A stretch of DNA of 28,867 nucleotides from an uncultured Clostridia bacterium (GTDB taxonomy: Bacteria; Bacillota; Clostridia; Peptostreptococcales; Anaerovoracaceae), in contig CAKQOW010000028.1 in the NCBI GenBank assembly GCA_934256595.1, forward strand, positions 1 to 28,867. The letters run 5' to 3'. This document shows, one piece after another, positions 6,775 to 14,715 of the stretch; positions within the stretch are counted from its first letter, which is position 1, and every line of letters starts with the position of its first letter. The translations under genes were made by a program, and so were the position numbers. The notes beneath the pieces were generated by a model. The model had not been told where the DNA came from. It searched no databases and saw nothing but the letters and a program-made list of their open reading frames with translations.

Positions 6775-8508
6775 TTAAATCTCCTTGAATTCTATAGTGA
6801 AGGTAACTCCTTCATCATTGTTTGTGTAGTACACTCTGCCGTTGAAATGATTTTCAATGATCTGTTTTGTCAGGTAAAGCCCCAGGCCTGTACCGCCTTT
6901 TGCCTCTTTTGTGGAAAAATACGGGGTAAATATATGCCTGCCGGCTTCTTCAGATATGACGCTGCCGGTGTTAAAGATATTTATATGTATCATCTTTTCG
7001 GCAAAATCCTCACTCAGCTCTATTGAAATCTGCCGCGCATCAGGCGCTGAGGCAGAAGCGGCATCTCTGGCGTTTTCGAGAATATTGAATATGCATTGTG
7101 TCAGTTCATTACGGTAGTTTGTGACAGAAATTTTTCTGTCGGCATTAAACTCTACTTTGATTTTGTTTATTTTAAGGCTTTCTGCCATCATCGACAGAAC
7201 CTTTTCTATAACATCGTTAATAAGGAATGTTTCTTTTTTTCGATCCGGTTTTAAAAAATCTGCAAAATCAGTGATTGTATCTGACATTATAGTGATATTG
7301 TCCTTCATTTTTTCGGTATACCTGTCAAAGTTCTCAGGTGAAAGCTCTGAGGCGTAATAATCATCTTTCATATTTGCAATATCTATATTGATACTGTTCA
7401 GAGGCTGTTTGCACTGGTGTGCGATATTGCCTATCATTTCACCGAGTTTGGCCTGTCTTGACTGGTTGATGATTATTATTTCGTTCTGCTCGGCAGATTC
7501 AACAACAGGACCGTAGTATCTCCTTATCAGTATTGCTGCTAGAGTAATTATAATTACAATGGTTAACAGCATTGTGGTCAACAGCGTTTTTCTGGTATCT
7601 GCTGCAGAAGTCATTACTGTTTTTTCAGGTTGAGTGGCAACAAGAATCCAGCCGTTGTTTAGTTTTGTATAGGCTGAAATACATTTCTTTTTGCCTGAAT
7701 TTTTATACCAAAAATAACCGGTGTTTTTCTTTGAATCTTTTACTTTGTCCGAAATACAAGAAAAATAAACATTAGGATTCTTAATATAGTCGCTAGAGGC
7801 GTAGAAAGACATATCCGGGCCAAATAAAGAGAGGTTAAGTTCATTATTTGTTTTCAGTGTTTTTAATATTTCTTTGACCTCAGTCATAAACATATTGGCT
7901 CCGACTATACCTATTAGGTTTCCATAATCATCATAGACTGACTTTGTATGAGAGGTCATATATTTTCCTAAAGAGGCTTCACGACTTATACCGCCCCAAT
8001 AGGAACCATATTTAATAGCATCGTAATAGTATTTAACTCGCTTGTTGTCTTTTTTTAGCCAATTCTCTTTAGAGACTGTTTGACGAGCATCGATAAAGGT
8101 AACTTTTCCGTTTTTATATGAATACCAGATTTCTTCTTGACCAGTATGTAGCTTTGGTGTAAATGTTACAAAAAAACCTGCAATGTGGGTTGTGTCCTTA
8201 AGTGTTTCCTTCAAAACAAGGCCTATTCTATTTTTTTTTCTTGTAAAGGTTTCATAATTTGTTATATAGGTGTCACCTGTAAATGTATTTTTGACGAGAG
8301 CTTGCATCATGTTTACAAGATTTTCCATGCTATTAAATACAAGATTAAGTTCTGCCCCAGAGCATTTAACTTTATATTCCAATTTGCCTTCTGCTTCGGT
8401 TTTAAAGGTTTTTTGATTTTGAATAAGACCATATATTTCAATAGGTAACGCAATTAAAAAGATCCCGGTTATAATCAAAATAACAACTTTTTTATAAAGA
8501 TTTTTCAT
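6775..8508 (-). CDS. Cache-domain sensor histidine kinase
   Basis: The 577-residue kinase has a first membrane helix at about 7-28, an extracytoplasmic region at about 35-305, and a second helix at about 308-330. The outer region looks like a double Cache sensor, with WLKK near its middle and DDYGNLIGIVGANMFMTEV, the usual Cache turn-and-strand. Such domains bind small ligands such as amino acids or carboxylates. The DHp helix has H364 in IAHQCKQPLN, a variant of the IAHQWRQPL class of H boxes. The HATPase domain shows ILENARDA and GGTGLGLYLTKQI. AGGAG stands 7 bases before the ATG. It is the first gene of a two-gene operon with the receiver-MpsC protein. The ligand is unknown. Confidence 0.92.
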   Translation of the reverse strand: MKNLYKKVVILIITGIFLIALPIEIYGLIQNQKTFKTEAEGKLEYKVKCSGAELNLVFNSMENLVNMMQALVKNTFTGDTYITNYETFTRKKNRIGLVLKETLKDTTHIAGFFVTFTPKLHTGQEEIWYSYKNGKVTFIDARQTVSKENWLKKDNKRVKYYYDAIKYGSYWGGISREASLGKYMTSHTKSVYDDYGNLIGIVGANMFMTEVKEILKTLKTNNELNLSLFGPDMSFYASSDYIKNPNVYFSCISDKVKDSKKNTGYFWYKNSGKKKCISAYTKLNNGWILVATQPEKTVMTSAADTRKTLLTTMLLTIVIIITLAAILIRRYYGPVVESAEQNEIIIINQSRQAKLGEMIGNIAHQCKQPLNSINIDIANMKDDYYASELSPENFDRYTEKMKDNITIMSDTITDFADFLKPDRKKETFLINDVIEKVLSMMAESLKINKIKVEFNADRKISVTNYRNELTQCIFNILENARDAASASAPDARQISIELSEDFAEKMIHINIFNTGSVISEEAGRHIFTPYFSTKEAKGGTGLGLYLTKQIIENHFNGRVYYTNNDEGVTFTIEFKEI

Positions 8509-8554
8509 AGCTGAGCTCCTAATATTTAACTACGGTAATACAGTAAGAATAAGT

Positions 8555-8583
8555 CATATAAGTTGTACCAAGTATATAATCAA
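8555..8583 (-). promoter_or_regulatory. Candidate promoter of the Cache kinase operon
   Basis: On the minus strand TTGATT (8578-8583) and TATATG (8555-8560) are 17 bp apart, 47 bases before the start codon. The -10 match is weak and the region is AT-rich. Confidence 0.4.
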
Positions 8584-8599
8584 AACTTATGTTTGTAAA

Positions 8600-8627
8600 C
8601 CCTGAAAAATTCCTAAAAATTTCAGGG
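8600..8627. repeat. Perfect inverted repeat between divergent genes
   Basis: CCCTGAAA and TTTCAGGG form an 8-bp perfect stem with a 12-base AT-rich gap. It lies upstream of both the minus-strand kinase promoter and the plus-strand peptidase promoter at 8662. It could be a regulator site for either direction or a transcriptional boundary. A T-rich run follows after GCC and five A on the plus strand, so termination is not excluded. Confidence 0.5.
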
Positions 8628-8661
8628 GCCTAAAAATTTTTTGCAAAAAATTCTGATTTTA

Positions 8662-8690
8662 TTGACTTTTGAAAAGATATAGTATATGAT
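8662..8690 (+). promoter_or_regulatory. Promoter of the first secreted peptidase gene
   Basis: TTGACT (8662-8667) and TATGAT (8685-8690) are 17 bp apart. Transcription would start near 8697, giving a leader of about 160 bases. Confidence 0.75.
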
Positions 8691-8696
8691 ATGTGC

Positions 8697-8855
8697 GAAT
8701 GGGGTGAATGTAAACTGTAAACAGGTGACAGAACCCTAAGATTAAAAAAGAAAGTTGAGTAACTGAAAAAAGTTCTTTTAGAATGGTTTTTTATGGATCA
8801 ATACGTTTTGTATTGATTTTTTTATTATTTAATACCTAAAAAGGAGGAATGAATT
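8697..8855 (+). promoter_or_regulatory. Long structured 5' leader with terminal attenuator-like hairpin
   Basis: The leader opens with nested complementary blocks between 8702 and 8736: GGG with CCC outermost, TGT with ACA next, CTG with CAG innermost. A purine-rich stretch follows, then an intrinsic terminator at 8797-8823, and finally AAGGAGG at 8840-8846, 9 bases before the ATG. The arrangement of a folded element plus a terminator ahead of the coding region is what a riboswitch or protein-controlled attenuator looks like. I do not recognise any known riboswitch consensus in it. The paralogous gene at 11800 has a short leader without these parts. Confidence 0.5.
8797..8823 (+). terminator. 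Intrinsic terminator inside the leader of the first peptidase gene
   Basis: ATCAATAC (8797-8804) and GTATTGAT (8810-8817) form a perfect 8-bp stem with a GTTTT loop and continue into a run of six further T. It sits only about 30 bases before the start codon, so full-length expression requires read-through. Confidence 0.7.
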
Positions 8856-11594
8856 ATGCGTAAAAAGTTGTCACTCTTGTTGTTGTCATTGATTTTAATT
8901 GTGACTGCAATCCCAACTGTGAGCTTTGGTTCGGAGAATGGTACTTTAAAGGCGCCGAATACAGTTTCTGCAGTTGAGAGCGGAAAAAATGACATTAAAC
9001 TTTCGTGGTCTGAAGTCAAAAATGCAGCTAAATATGAGATTTGGCAGAGCTCTGGTAAAAAATACAGTAAAGTTAAAACTGTAAAATCTAAAAGCTATGT
9101 TGTAAAATCTTTATCTAAAAGTAAGGCATATAAATTTAAAATAAGAGCGATTTCAAAAAATGGAAAGAAAAGCTCTTATTCATATTATGTAGCTGCTGTA
9201 ACCAAACAGTCTGACAAAAATAATGTAAAAAAGATTACATTAAACAAAAAAACGGCAGTAATTAATGTAGGTGAAACTATTAACTTTAAAGCCAAGGTTA
9301 CACCTAGTAAAAAACTTGTAAAGAACAAGGTTGTATGGAAAAGCAGTAATAAAAACATTGCAGAAATAAAAGACGGAACAGTAACAGCGAAGGCTCCAGG
9401 AGAAGTTACTATTACAGCGCGTGCGATTAATGGCAAAAAGGCAATAGCAAAGGTAGTTGTTTTGGCAGATTCTGTAGCAGCCAAGGACATCTATAAAATG
9501 ACAAAATACGTTGACAGCAGTGAAGACTATGGCTATAGTGTGGCAAAAACTTTGGCATATGACATGGAGTTTGCTGATGATTCAACAGGTTTCAGAACAG
9601 CAGGATCAGATGCAGAACACAAAACTGCAGATTATCTTGCAAATGAATTTAAAAACATCGGTCTCACAGATGTGGAGAAAGTTGATGTTTCAATTGACAA
9701 ATGGCAGTTCAATGATGCGACTATAAAAGTTAAATCAGAAGGAAAAAGTTTTGATATAACCAATAAAAATGGAGAAGTTATTTCGTATGCAAGCCCTGGA
9801 ACGAAACAGCTTGGAGGTGATTGGGAGAACCTTGAAGTTGTAGATCTTGGTAAAGGAACGAAAGCGGAATATGATAACTACTACAAAGCGACTGGCGAAA
9901 AGGATATGACAGGAAAGGTCGTTCTTGTCGCCTTGGATCAGTGGAATACATATTGGGTATCACTTCCTTATATGGAAGCAGCAAATCAGAAAGCGGCAGC
10001 AATTATAACTTACCAGTATGGTGGTTATGCAAGTTTGAATGATGATGCAATAAATGTTCAGGACTTATGTGCACCTAAAAACAATTTGCCATTGCTGAGT
10101 ATAAGCAGAAACTCTGCTAAAAAAATTACAGATGCAATTAAGGCTGATGCAAAGACTACCATAGATCTATTTGTTGACAACGAGGTTTATGATGGTGAAG
10201 GTACTTCTTATAATGTTGTAGGAAAGATTCCGGGGAAATCACATGAACAGCAGATTATTCTTGCTGCACACTATGATAAATATTTTTATGGTTTTCAGGA
10301 TGACTGCATTGCAATAGGGATGATAATGGCAATGGCAAAAACTATGATAGATTCAGGATATGTGCCTGAAAACGATATTGTAGTTGTTGCTCATGCAGCT
10401 GAAGAATGGGCACAGTTTGATACTGAATATGATTGGGCCTGCGGCTCATGGCAGATGATAAAGAATAAACACCCTGAATGGCAGGGCAAGACTTTAGCTG
10501 TTATAAATTATGAACTGCCTGCAATTGATATAGGCAAGCCTCAAGGCGTTTTCAAAAGCTCTGTTGAATTCGGAAAGCTTGCCGAGAAATATGTGGAGTC
10601 AGATGTGTTGTCGATGATAGAACCTTTTTATACGAATGGATGGAAAATACAGAATGACGATCAGGGGACTTTAACGGATTGTATATCATATGCAACAAAT
10701 GGTGTTCCATTTATCATGCCTAGGCAGGATGACAGAAGTGAATGGACCAAAGACAGATATCATACACAATATGATGATGAAGGAACCTATTCAGAAGAAT
10801 TATTTAAATACAGTCTAATGTTCTACACTGGAATTGCTGCGTATATTGATAAAAATCCTGCAGTTGTATATGACTTTACTTCAAGAAGCAACTATATGTT
10901 GAATGGAGTAAATGAAGAGACAGTAGCTTTGGTGGGAGCTGAAAATGTGGAAACATATAAAGCCTCTGCAGAACAAATGAAAGTAAAAGCAGCAGAATTT
11001 GAAGAAAAGGGAGAAAAAATAAATTCAAAATATGCAGAGGCCGTTAAAAATGGAGCGTCAGAGGATGAACTTAAAGCAATACGCAGTGAAGGGGCAGAAT
11101 ATAATAAGAAAGCACTTAAAATCTTTGCAAAGATTCAGGATGATATGATTGGCCTCTATGGATCGGGAGAAACAGCAATACATCATCAGGGATATCAGTA
11201 TGAAGTTAAAAGATTTGATAGCCTGATTAATGCCTTAAGTGATGGTACAGTTACTGAAGAGGATGTTCTTTTAGGAAAGAAAATAAATGGTGGTGCAGAT
11301 AAATATTACTGGCTATTCAGTGATAATATTGTATCTGATTTTATTATGAATGTTTCATCTTCAAAAAGAAGTAATGACAACTGGGGTGCAAATGAAACAA
11401 CAGCATCGTTTGACACAAGAGATGCTGCTATGAACCTGATAAAACTGTTTGATTCAGGAAAGACGAATACAGGTGAATATAGCAATATAATAAATAAATA
11501 CAAAAAAGTAAGGACAGAAGCATATAATGGGCTGAAGACATATCTTTTGACCGAAACAAAAGCAATGAATGAAATTGCAGAAATGATGCGATAA
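8856..11594 (+). CDS. Secreted FnIII-Big_2 M28-type metallopeptidase (paralog 1)
   Basis: The 912-residue precursor begins with a signal peptide (about 1-25: KK, a Leu/Ile-rich core, then SFG). An FnIII-like domain follows at about 34-115 and a Big_2 Ig-like domain at about 125-202 (KITLNKKTAVINVGETINFK, WKSSNKNIAEI). A PA-like insert covers about 320-445. M28 zinc-peptidase motifs come next: H472-Y-D in AAHYDKY, the pair D482-D483, E516-E517 in AHAAEEW, and a late His in DRYHT. The C-terminal 200 residues are mostly helical and unassigned. The family removes N-terminal or short-peptide residues using two zinc ions. No LPXTG or membrane anchor is seen, so it is probably released or held by its Ig-like domains. 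The D-D motif lacks the usual DNxSG context, so activity should not be assumed. Confidence 0.85.
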   Translation: MRKKLSLLLLSLILIVTAIPTVSFGSENGTLKAPNTVSAVESGKNDIKLSWSEVKNAAKYEIWQSSGKKYSKVKTVKSKSYVVKSLSKSKAYKFKIRAISKNGKKSSYSYYVAAVTKQSDKNNVKKITLNKKTAVINVGETINFKAKVTPSKKLVKNKVVWKSSNKNIAEIKDGTVTAKAPGEVTITARAINGKKAIAKVVVLADSVAAKDIYKMTKYVDSSEDYGYSVAKTLAYDMEFADDSTGFRTAGSDAEHKTADYLANEFKNIGLTDVEKVDVSIDKWQFNDATIKVKSEGKSFDITNKNGEVISYASPGTKQLGGDWENLEVVDLGKGTKAEYDNYYKATGEKDMTGKVVLVALDQWNTYWVSLPYMEAANQKAAAIITYQYGGYASLNDDAINVQDLCAPKNNLPLLSISRNSAKKITDAIKADAKTTIDLFVDNEVYDGEGTSYNVVGKIPGKSHEQQIILAAHYDKYFYGFQDDCIAIGMIMAMAKTMIDSGYVPENDIVVVAHAAEEWAQFDTEYDWACGSWQMIKNKHPEWQGKTLAVINYELPAIDIGKPQGVFKSSVEFGKLAEKYVESDVLSMIEPFYTNGWKIQNDDQGTLTDCISYATNGVPFIMPRQDDRSEWTKDRYHTQYDDEGTYSEELFKYSLMFYTGIAAYIDKNPAVVYDFTSRSNYMLNGVNEETVALVGAENVETYKASAEQMKVKAAEFEEKGEKINSKYAEAVKNGASEDELKAIRSEGAEYNKKALKIFAKIQDDMIGLYGSGETAIHHQGYQYEVKRFDSLINALSDGTVTEEDVLLGKKINGGADKYYWLFSDNIVSDFIMNVSSSKRSNDNWGANETTASFDTRDAAMNLIKLFDSGKTNTGEYSNIINKYKKVRTEAYNGLKTYLLTETKAMNEIAEMMR

Positions 11595-11623
11595 AGAAAA
11601 GAGTACTCCATATTAATTTATCC

Positions 11624-11669
11624 CCTCATACTATCAAGACATAAAGGAAGATAGTATGAGGCGGCATTT
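11624..11669 (+). terminator. Hairpin terminator after peptidase paralog 1
   Basis: CCTCATACTATC (11624-11635) and GATAGTATGAGG (11650-11661) form a perfect 12-bp stem with a 14-base loop, followed by CGGCATTTTC. The T tract is short but the stem is strong. TATGAGGCGGC also occurs in the hairpin after paralog 2. Confidence 0.7.
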
Positions 11670-11696
11670 TCAAAATTGCTGACTTTTCTGAAAATA

Positions 11697-11725
11697 TTGA
11701 CAGTAAATTCGATGTTTGATATATT
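11697..11725 (+). promoter_or_regulatory. Promoter of the second secreted peptidase gene
   Basis: TTGACA (11697-11702) and TATATT (11720-11725) are separated by 17 bp. The leader is about 68 bases, with AGAGGAGGAAG before the ATG. The second gene therefore has its own start signal, apart from the attenuated first gene. Confidence 0.8.
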
Positions 11726-11799
11726 TATAATTGTAACAGAAAATAAATCAATATGTTCTGAAACAGCAGAAAAACAGATATTAAGAGGAGGAAGAGAAA

Positions 11800-14583
11800 A
11801 TGAGAAAAACTCTGGCGTATGTACTGTCGCTGGCGGTTATTCTGTCAATGACAATGATGCCTGCAGGTACTTTTGCAGTAACCGGAAGCGCTCCTGCTGC
11901 TCCGACTGCAGTAAAAGCTGTGGCAAAAACAGAAACGAGCATTAAGCTTTCGTGGGCAGGAAGCTCCGATGCGAAGGGGTATGCCGTATATAAGTATGAC
12001 GGCAAGAGCTACAAAAAGATAAAGACTACTGCATCGAAGTCATTTACAAACACAAAGCTCAAGAAGAACAAAGCCTATTCGTATAAGATTAAGGCATACA
12101 AAACTGTAAACGGCAAGAAGGTATACAGCAAATACTCATATAAGGTTAAAGCTGTGCCAAAGGCAACTTCTTCTAAAAAAGCAACAAATGTAACAAAGGT
12201 GGTTCTGGATAAGACAGCTCTTCAGATGAAAACAGGGGAGACAGCAGAGCTTAATGTTTCACTGAAACCAAACGGGAAGCTTGTTACAAACAAGATCGTA
12301 TGGTCAAGCAGTGACAAAAAAGTTGCAACAGTAGACTCAGAAGGTAAGGTTACAGCAGTTGCAACCGGAAACTGTACTATAACTGCAAGAGCTCACAACG
12401 GTATTGCAGCAAAGGCAGAGGTTGCTGTTATTGCGGATCTGTCAATGGCAGGGGATATCAGCAAGATGACTGCATTTACAAAAGATGCAATGGAATATGC
12501 AGATAAATTAGGATATAATCTGGCATATGACATGAAACTTGCAGATGATAAAACAGGATTCAGAACAGCCGGTTCAGATGCAGAGCATAGAGCTGCTGAA
12601 TATTTAGTCGATGAATTCAAAAAAATCGGCCTTACCGATGTTACAAAGGACGCCGTAACTGTTGATAAATGGCAGTTCAATGAAGCATATATGACATTGA
12701 AATACAAGAACAAGAGCGGCGAAGCAAAGACTCTCAAGATTGATGATATGATATCATATGCCGCACAAGGAACAAAACAGTTGGGCGGTGATTACAGCAG
12801 CCTTGAAATCGTAGATATGGGTATGGGTACAGAGGCTGAGTATCAGGCTTACTATAAAAAGAATAACTGCAAGGATATGAGCGGTAAAATAGCTCTCGTT
12901 GGTGTAGACCAGTGGAATGAAACTTGGATTGACGGTCCGTATATGGAAGCGGCAGTTCAGAAGGCTGCAGCAATTGTTACATATCCTGTAGGAGGTTATG
13001 GTCAGTATGATGACAATACCAATAATGTTCAGGACATATGTGCCCCGGATATGAAAATGCCTTGTACGGGAATCTGTAAAAGCGATGCGATAAAAATCAA
13101 AAATGCAATTGAAAACGGAACAGAGGTGAAGGCTGAGCTTTATGTTGATAATGAAGTCGGTGATGAAACAGGTACGTCATACAATGTAGTCGGCAAAATC
13201 AAAGGAACAGCAAATACAGGACAGCAGATACTTGTTGCTGCTCACTATGACAAGTACTTTTACGGCTTTGAAGATGATTGCGTTGCAGTAGGTCTTGTTG
13301 CCGGTATTGCAAAAGCTTTAATTGATTCAGAATTTAAACCTGCAAATGATATAGTCTTCATTGCCCATGGAGCAGAAGAATGGGGTGAACTTGATACATC
13401 AACAGACTGGGCGATAGGTTCATGGGAAATGATAACAAAAGCTCATCCTGAGTGGCAGGGCAAGACACTTGCGCTTATCAATTTTGAACTTCCAGCAATA
13501 GATATATTCAAGACAACAGGCGTTTTACGCTCAAGTGTAGAGCTTGGAGGAATAAGTAAATCACTTCTGAACTCAGGTCTTCTTGCAAATGTTGAACATT
13601 TCTATAAGGATGGTCTGATTATAGCTAATGATGATGAATATACTCAAACAGATGGTATTTCTTATCAGTTCAATGGGGTTCCTGTATTTATTCCGAGACA
13701 GGATGACAGAACAACATGGACACAGAATAGATATCATACACCTAAAGATGATAATGTAGAAAAAGATACAAAGGGTGATGGTGTATATAGTAAGGCTCTG
13801 TTAGAATGGCAGCTTGCATTGTTTGCAGCTATGGCAATATATATTGACGGGACTCCTGCAATCGAGTATGATTTTATGGACAGATGCACGCAATTAGAAG
13901 AAGCTATTAAGGGTACAGAAGCTTATGCAACAGCAAAAGCCGTTACAGAATATAAAGAAGCTCTTGAAGAAGTGAAGATTGCGGCAAAAGAAAACCTTGA
14001 GGAAGCAAAGAAAATAAATGCTGATTATGAAGCTGCATACAAGGTGGGCGATACAAAAGCGATGGAAGCAGCAAGAGCAGCAGGTATTAAGCACAATACA
14101 GAAGCATTGAAGGCTTTCAGATATATTCAAGATGAATTTATAGGCCTTGCGGATTATGGTGATACCGAAGTACACCATAAGGCTTTACAGAATAATCTTG
14201 ATTTATATGCAAAAGTTGTTGAGGCTTTAAGTGACGGAGAAGTGACAGAAGATGATGTATGGCTTCCTGCATCAATTAATGGCTACTATGAATACTACGC
14301 ATATCTGTACAGCGATGAGGTATGCACAATGTCAAATGATCTTCTGATGAATACAAAGGTTGAAAGCAACTGGGGTTCAAACAAAATGACTCTTGCAATC
14401 AAGGATTCATGGAAGACAACAAAGAATATGTACGCAAAATGGAATGAAGGCGTAAAAGATGCAGCAGAGTACAAGGTATTCGCAGATGAATACAAGGGAT
14501 ATATGGATACACTTAAGACTAAGCTTCAGGCTTATGTAAAGAGTGAGACAGGCGCAATGAAAGTATTAAAGACAATGCTGTAA
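11800..14583 (+). CDS. Secreted FnIII-Big_2 M28-type metallopeptidase (paralog 2)
   Basis: The 927-residue protein repeats the architecture of its upstream neighbour: signal peptide (about 1-26, ending TFA), FnIII-like domain (about 33-117), Big_2 domain (about 128-206, with VVLDKTALQMKTGETAELNV and WSSSDKKVATV), PA-like insert, and M28 motifs H482-Y-D, FEDDCVAVG, AHGAEEW and NRYHT. The helical C-terminal part also aligns along its length, including FAKIQDDMIGL versus FRYIQDEFIGL. The two genes clearly arose by tandem duplication and have since diverged considerably. This copy uses more Ala and Lys codons in its linkers and is slightly longer because of a small insertion (EKDTKGDG) after the last His. 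Both copies keep all putative zinc ligands, so both may be active on different substrates. It has its own promoter and terminator. Confidence 0.85.
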   Translation: MRKTLAYVLSLAVILSMTMMPAGTFAVTGSAPAAPTAVKAVAKTETSIKLSWAGSSDAKGYAVYKYDGKSYKKIKTTASKSFTNTKLKKNKAYSYKIKAYKTVNGKKVYSKYSYKVKAVPKATSSKKATNVTKVVLDKTALQMKTGETAELNVSLKPNGKLVTNKIVWSSSDKKVATVDSEGKVTAVATGNCTITARAHNGIAAKAEVAVIADLSMAGDISKMTAFTKDAMEYADKLGYNLAYDMKLADDKTGFRTAGSDAEHRAAEYLVDEFKKIGLTDVTKDAVTVDKWQFNEAYMTLKYKNKSGEAKTLKIDDMISYAAQGTKQLGGDYSSLEIVDMGMGTEAEYQAYYKKNNCKDMSGKIALVGVDQWNETWIDGPYMEAAVQKAAAIVTYPVGGYGQYDDNTNNVQDICAPDMKMPCTGICKSDAIKIKNAIENGTEVKAELYVDNEVGDETGTSYNVVGKIKGTANTGQQILVAAHYDKYFYGFEDDCVAVGLVAGIAKALIDSEFKPANDIVFIAHGAEEWGELDTSTDWAIGSWEMITKAHPEWQGKTLALINFELPAIDIFKTTGVLRSSVELGGISKSLLNSGLLANVEHFYKDGLIIANDDEYTQTDGISYQFNGVPVFIPRQDDRTTWTQNRYHTPKDDNVEKDTKGDGVYSKALLEWQLALFAAMAIYIDGTPAIEYDFMDRCTQLEEAIKGTEAYATAKAVTEYKEALEEVKIAAKENLEEAKKINADYEAAYKVGDTKAMEAARAAGIKHNTEALKAFRYIQDEFIGLADYGDTEVHHKALQNNLDLYAKVVEALSDGEVTEDDVWLPASINGYYEYYAYLYSDEVCTMSNDLLMNTKVESNWGSNKMTLAIKDSWKTTKNMYAKWNEGVKDAAEYKVFADEYKGYMDTLKTKLQAYVKSETGAMKVLKTML

Positions 14584-14612
14584 AAGGTAAATAGTATACC
14601 CTCTTTATTCGG

Positions 14613-14646
14613 AGAGTGTCGCTTCTTATGAGGCGGCGCTCTTCAT
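14613..14646 (+). terminator. Hairpin terminator after peptidase paralog 2
   Basis: AGAGTGTCGC (14613-14622) pairs with GCGGCGCTCT (14633-14642), counting two G-U pairs, across a 10-base loop. The following TCATTAC is only weakly T-rich. It shares TATGAGGCGGC with the hairpin downstream of paralog 1. Confidence 0.5.
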
Positions 14647-14662
14647 TACTTTGTTTGCCGGT

Positions 14663-14697
14663 AAAAAACCCTCTGTGACGGCAATCTCACAGAGGGT
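14663..14697 (-). terminator. Intrinsic terminator of the P1B-type ATPase gene
   Basis: On the minus strand an 11-bp perfect stem (ACCCTCTGTGA with TCACAGAGGGT, 8-base loop) is followed by six T. It lies 19 bases after the stop codon. Confidence 0.9.
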
Positions 14698-14715
14698 ATA
14701 TTATTCCGTATTTAC

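Noticed and set aside
8691..8720. A 9-codon leader peptide (MCEWGECKL) at the start of the peptidase leader
   Set aside because: Its ATG lies before the expected transcription start near 8697, and it has no ribosome binding site.
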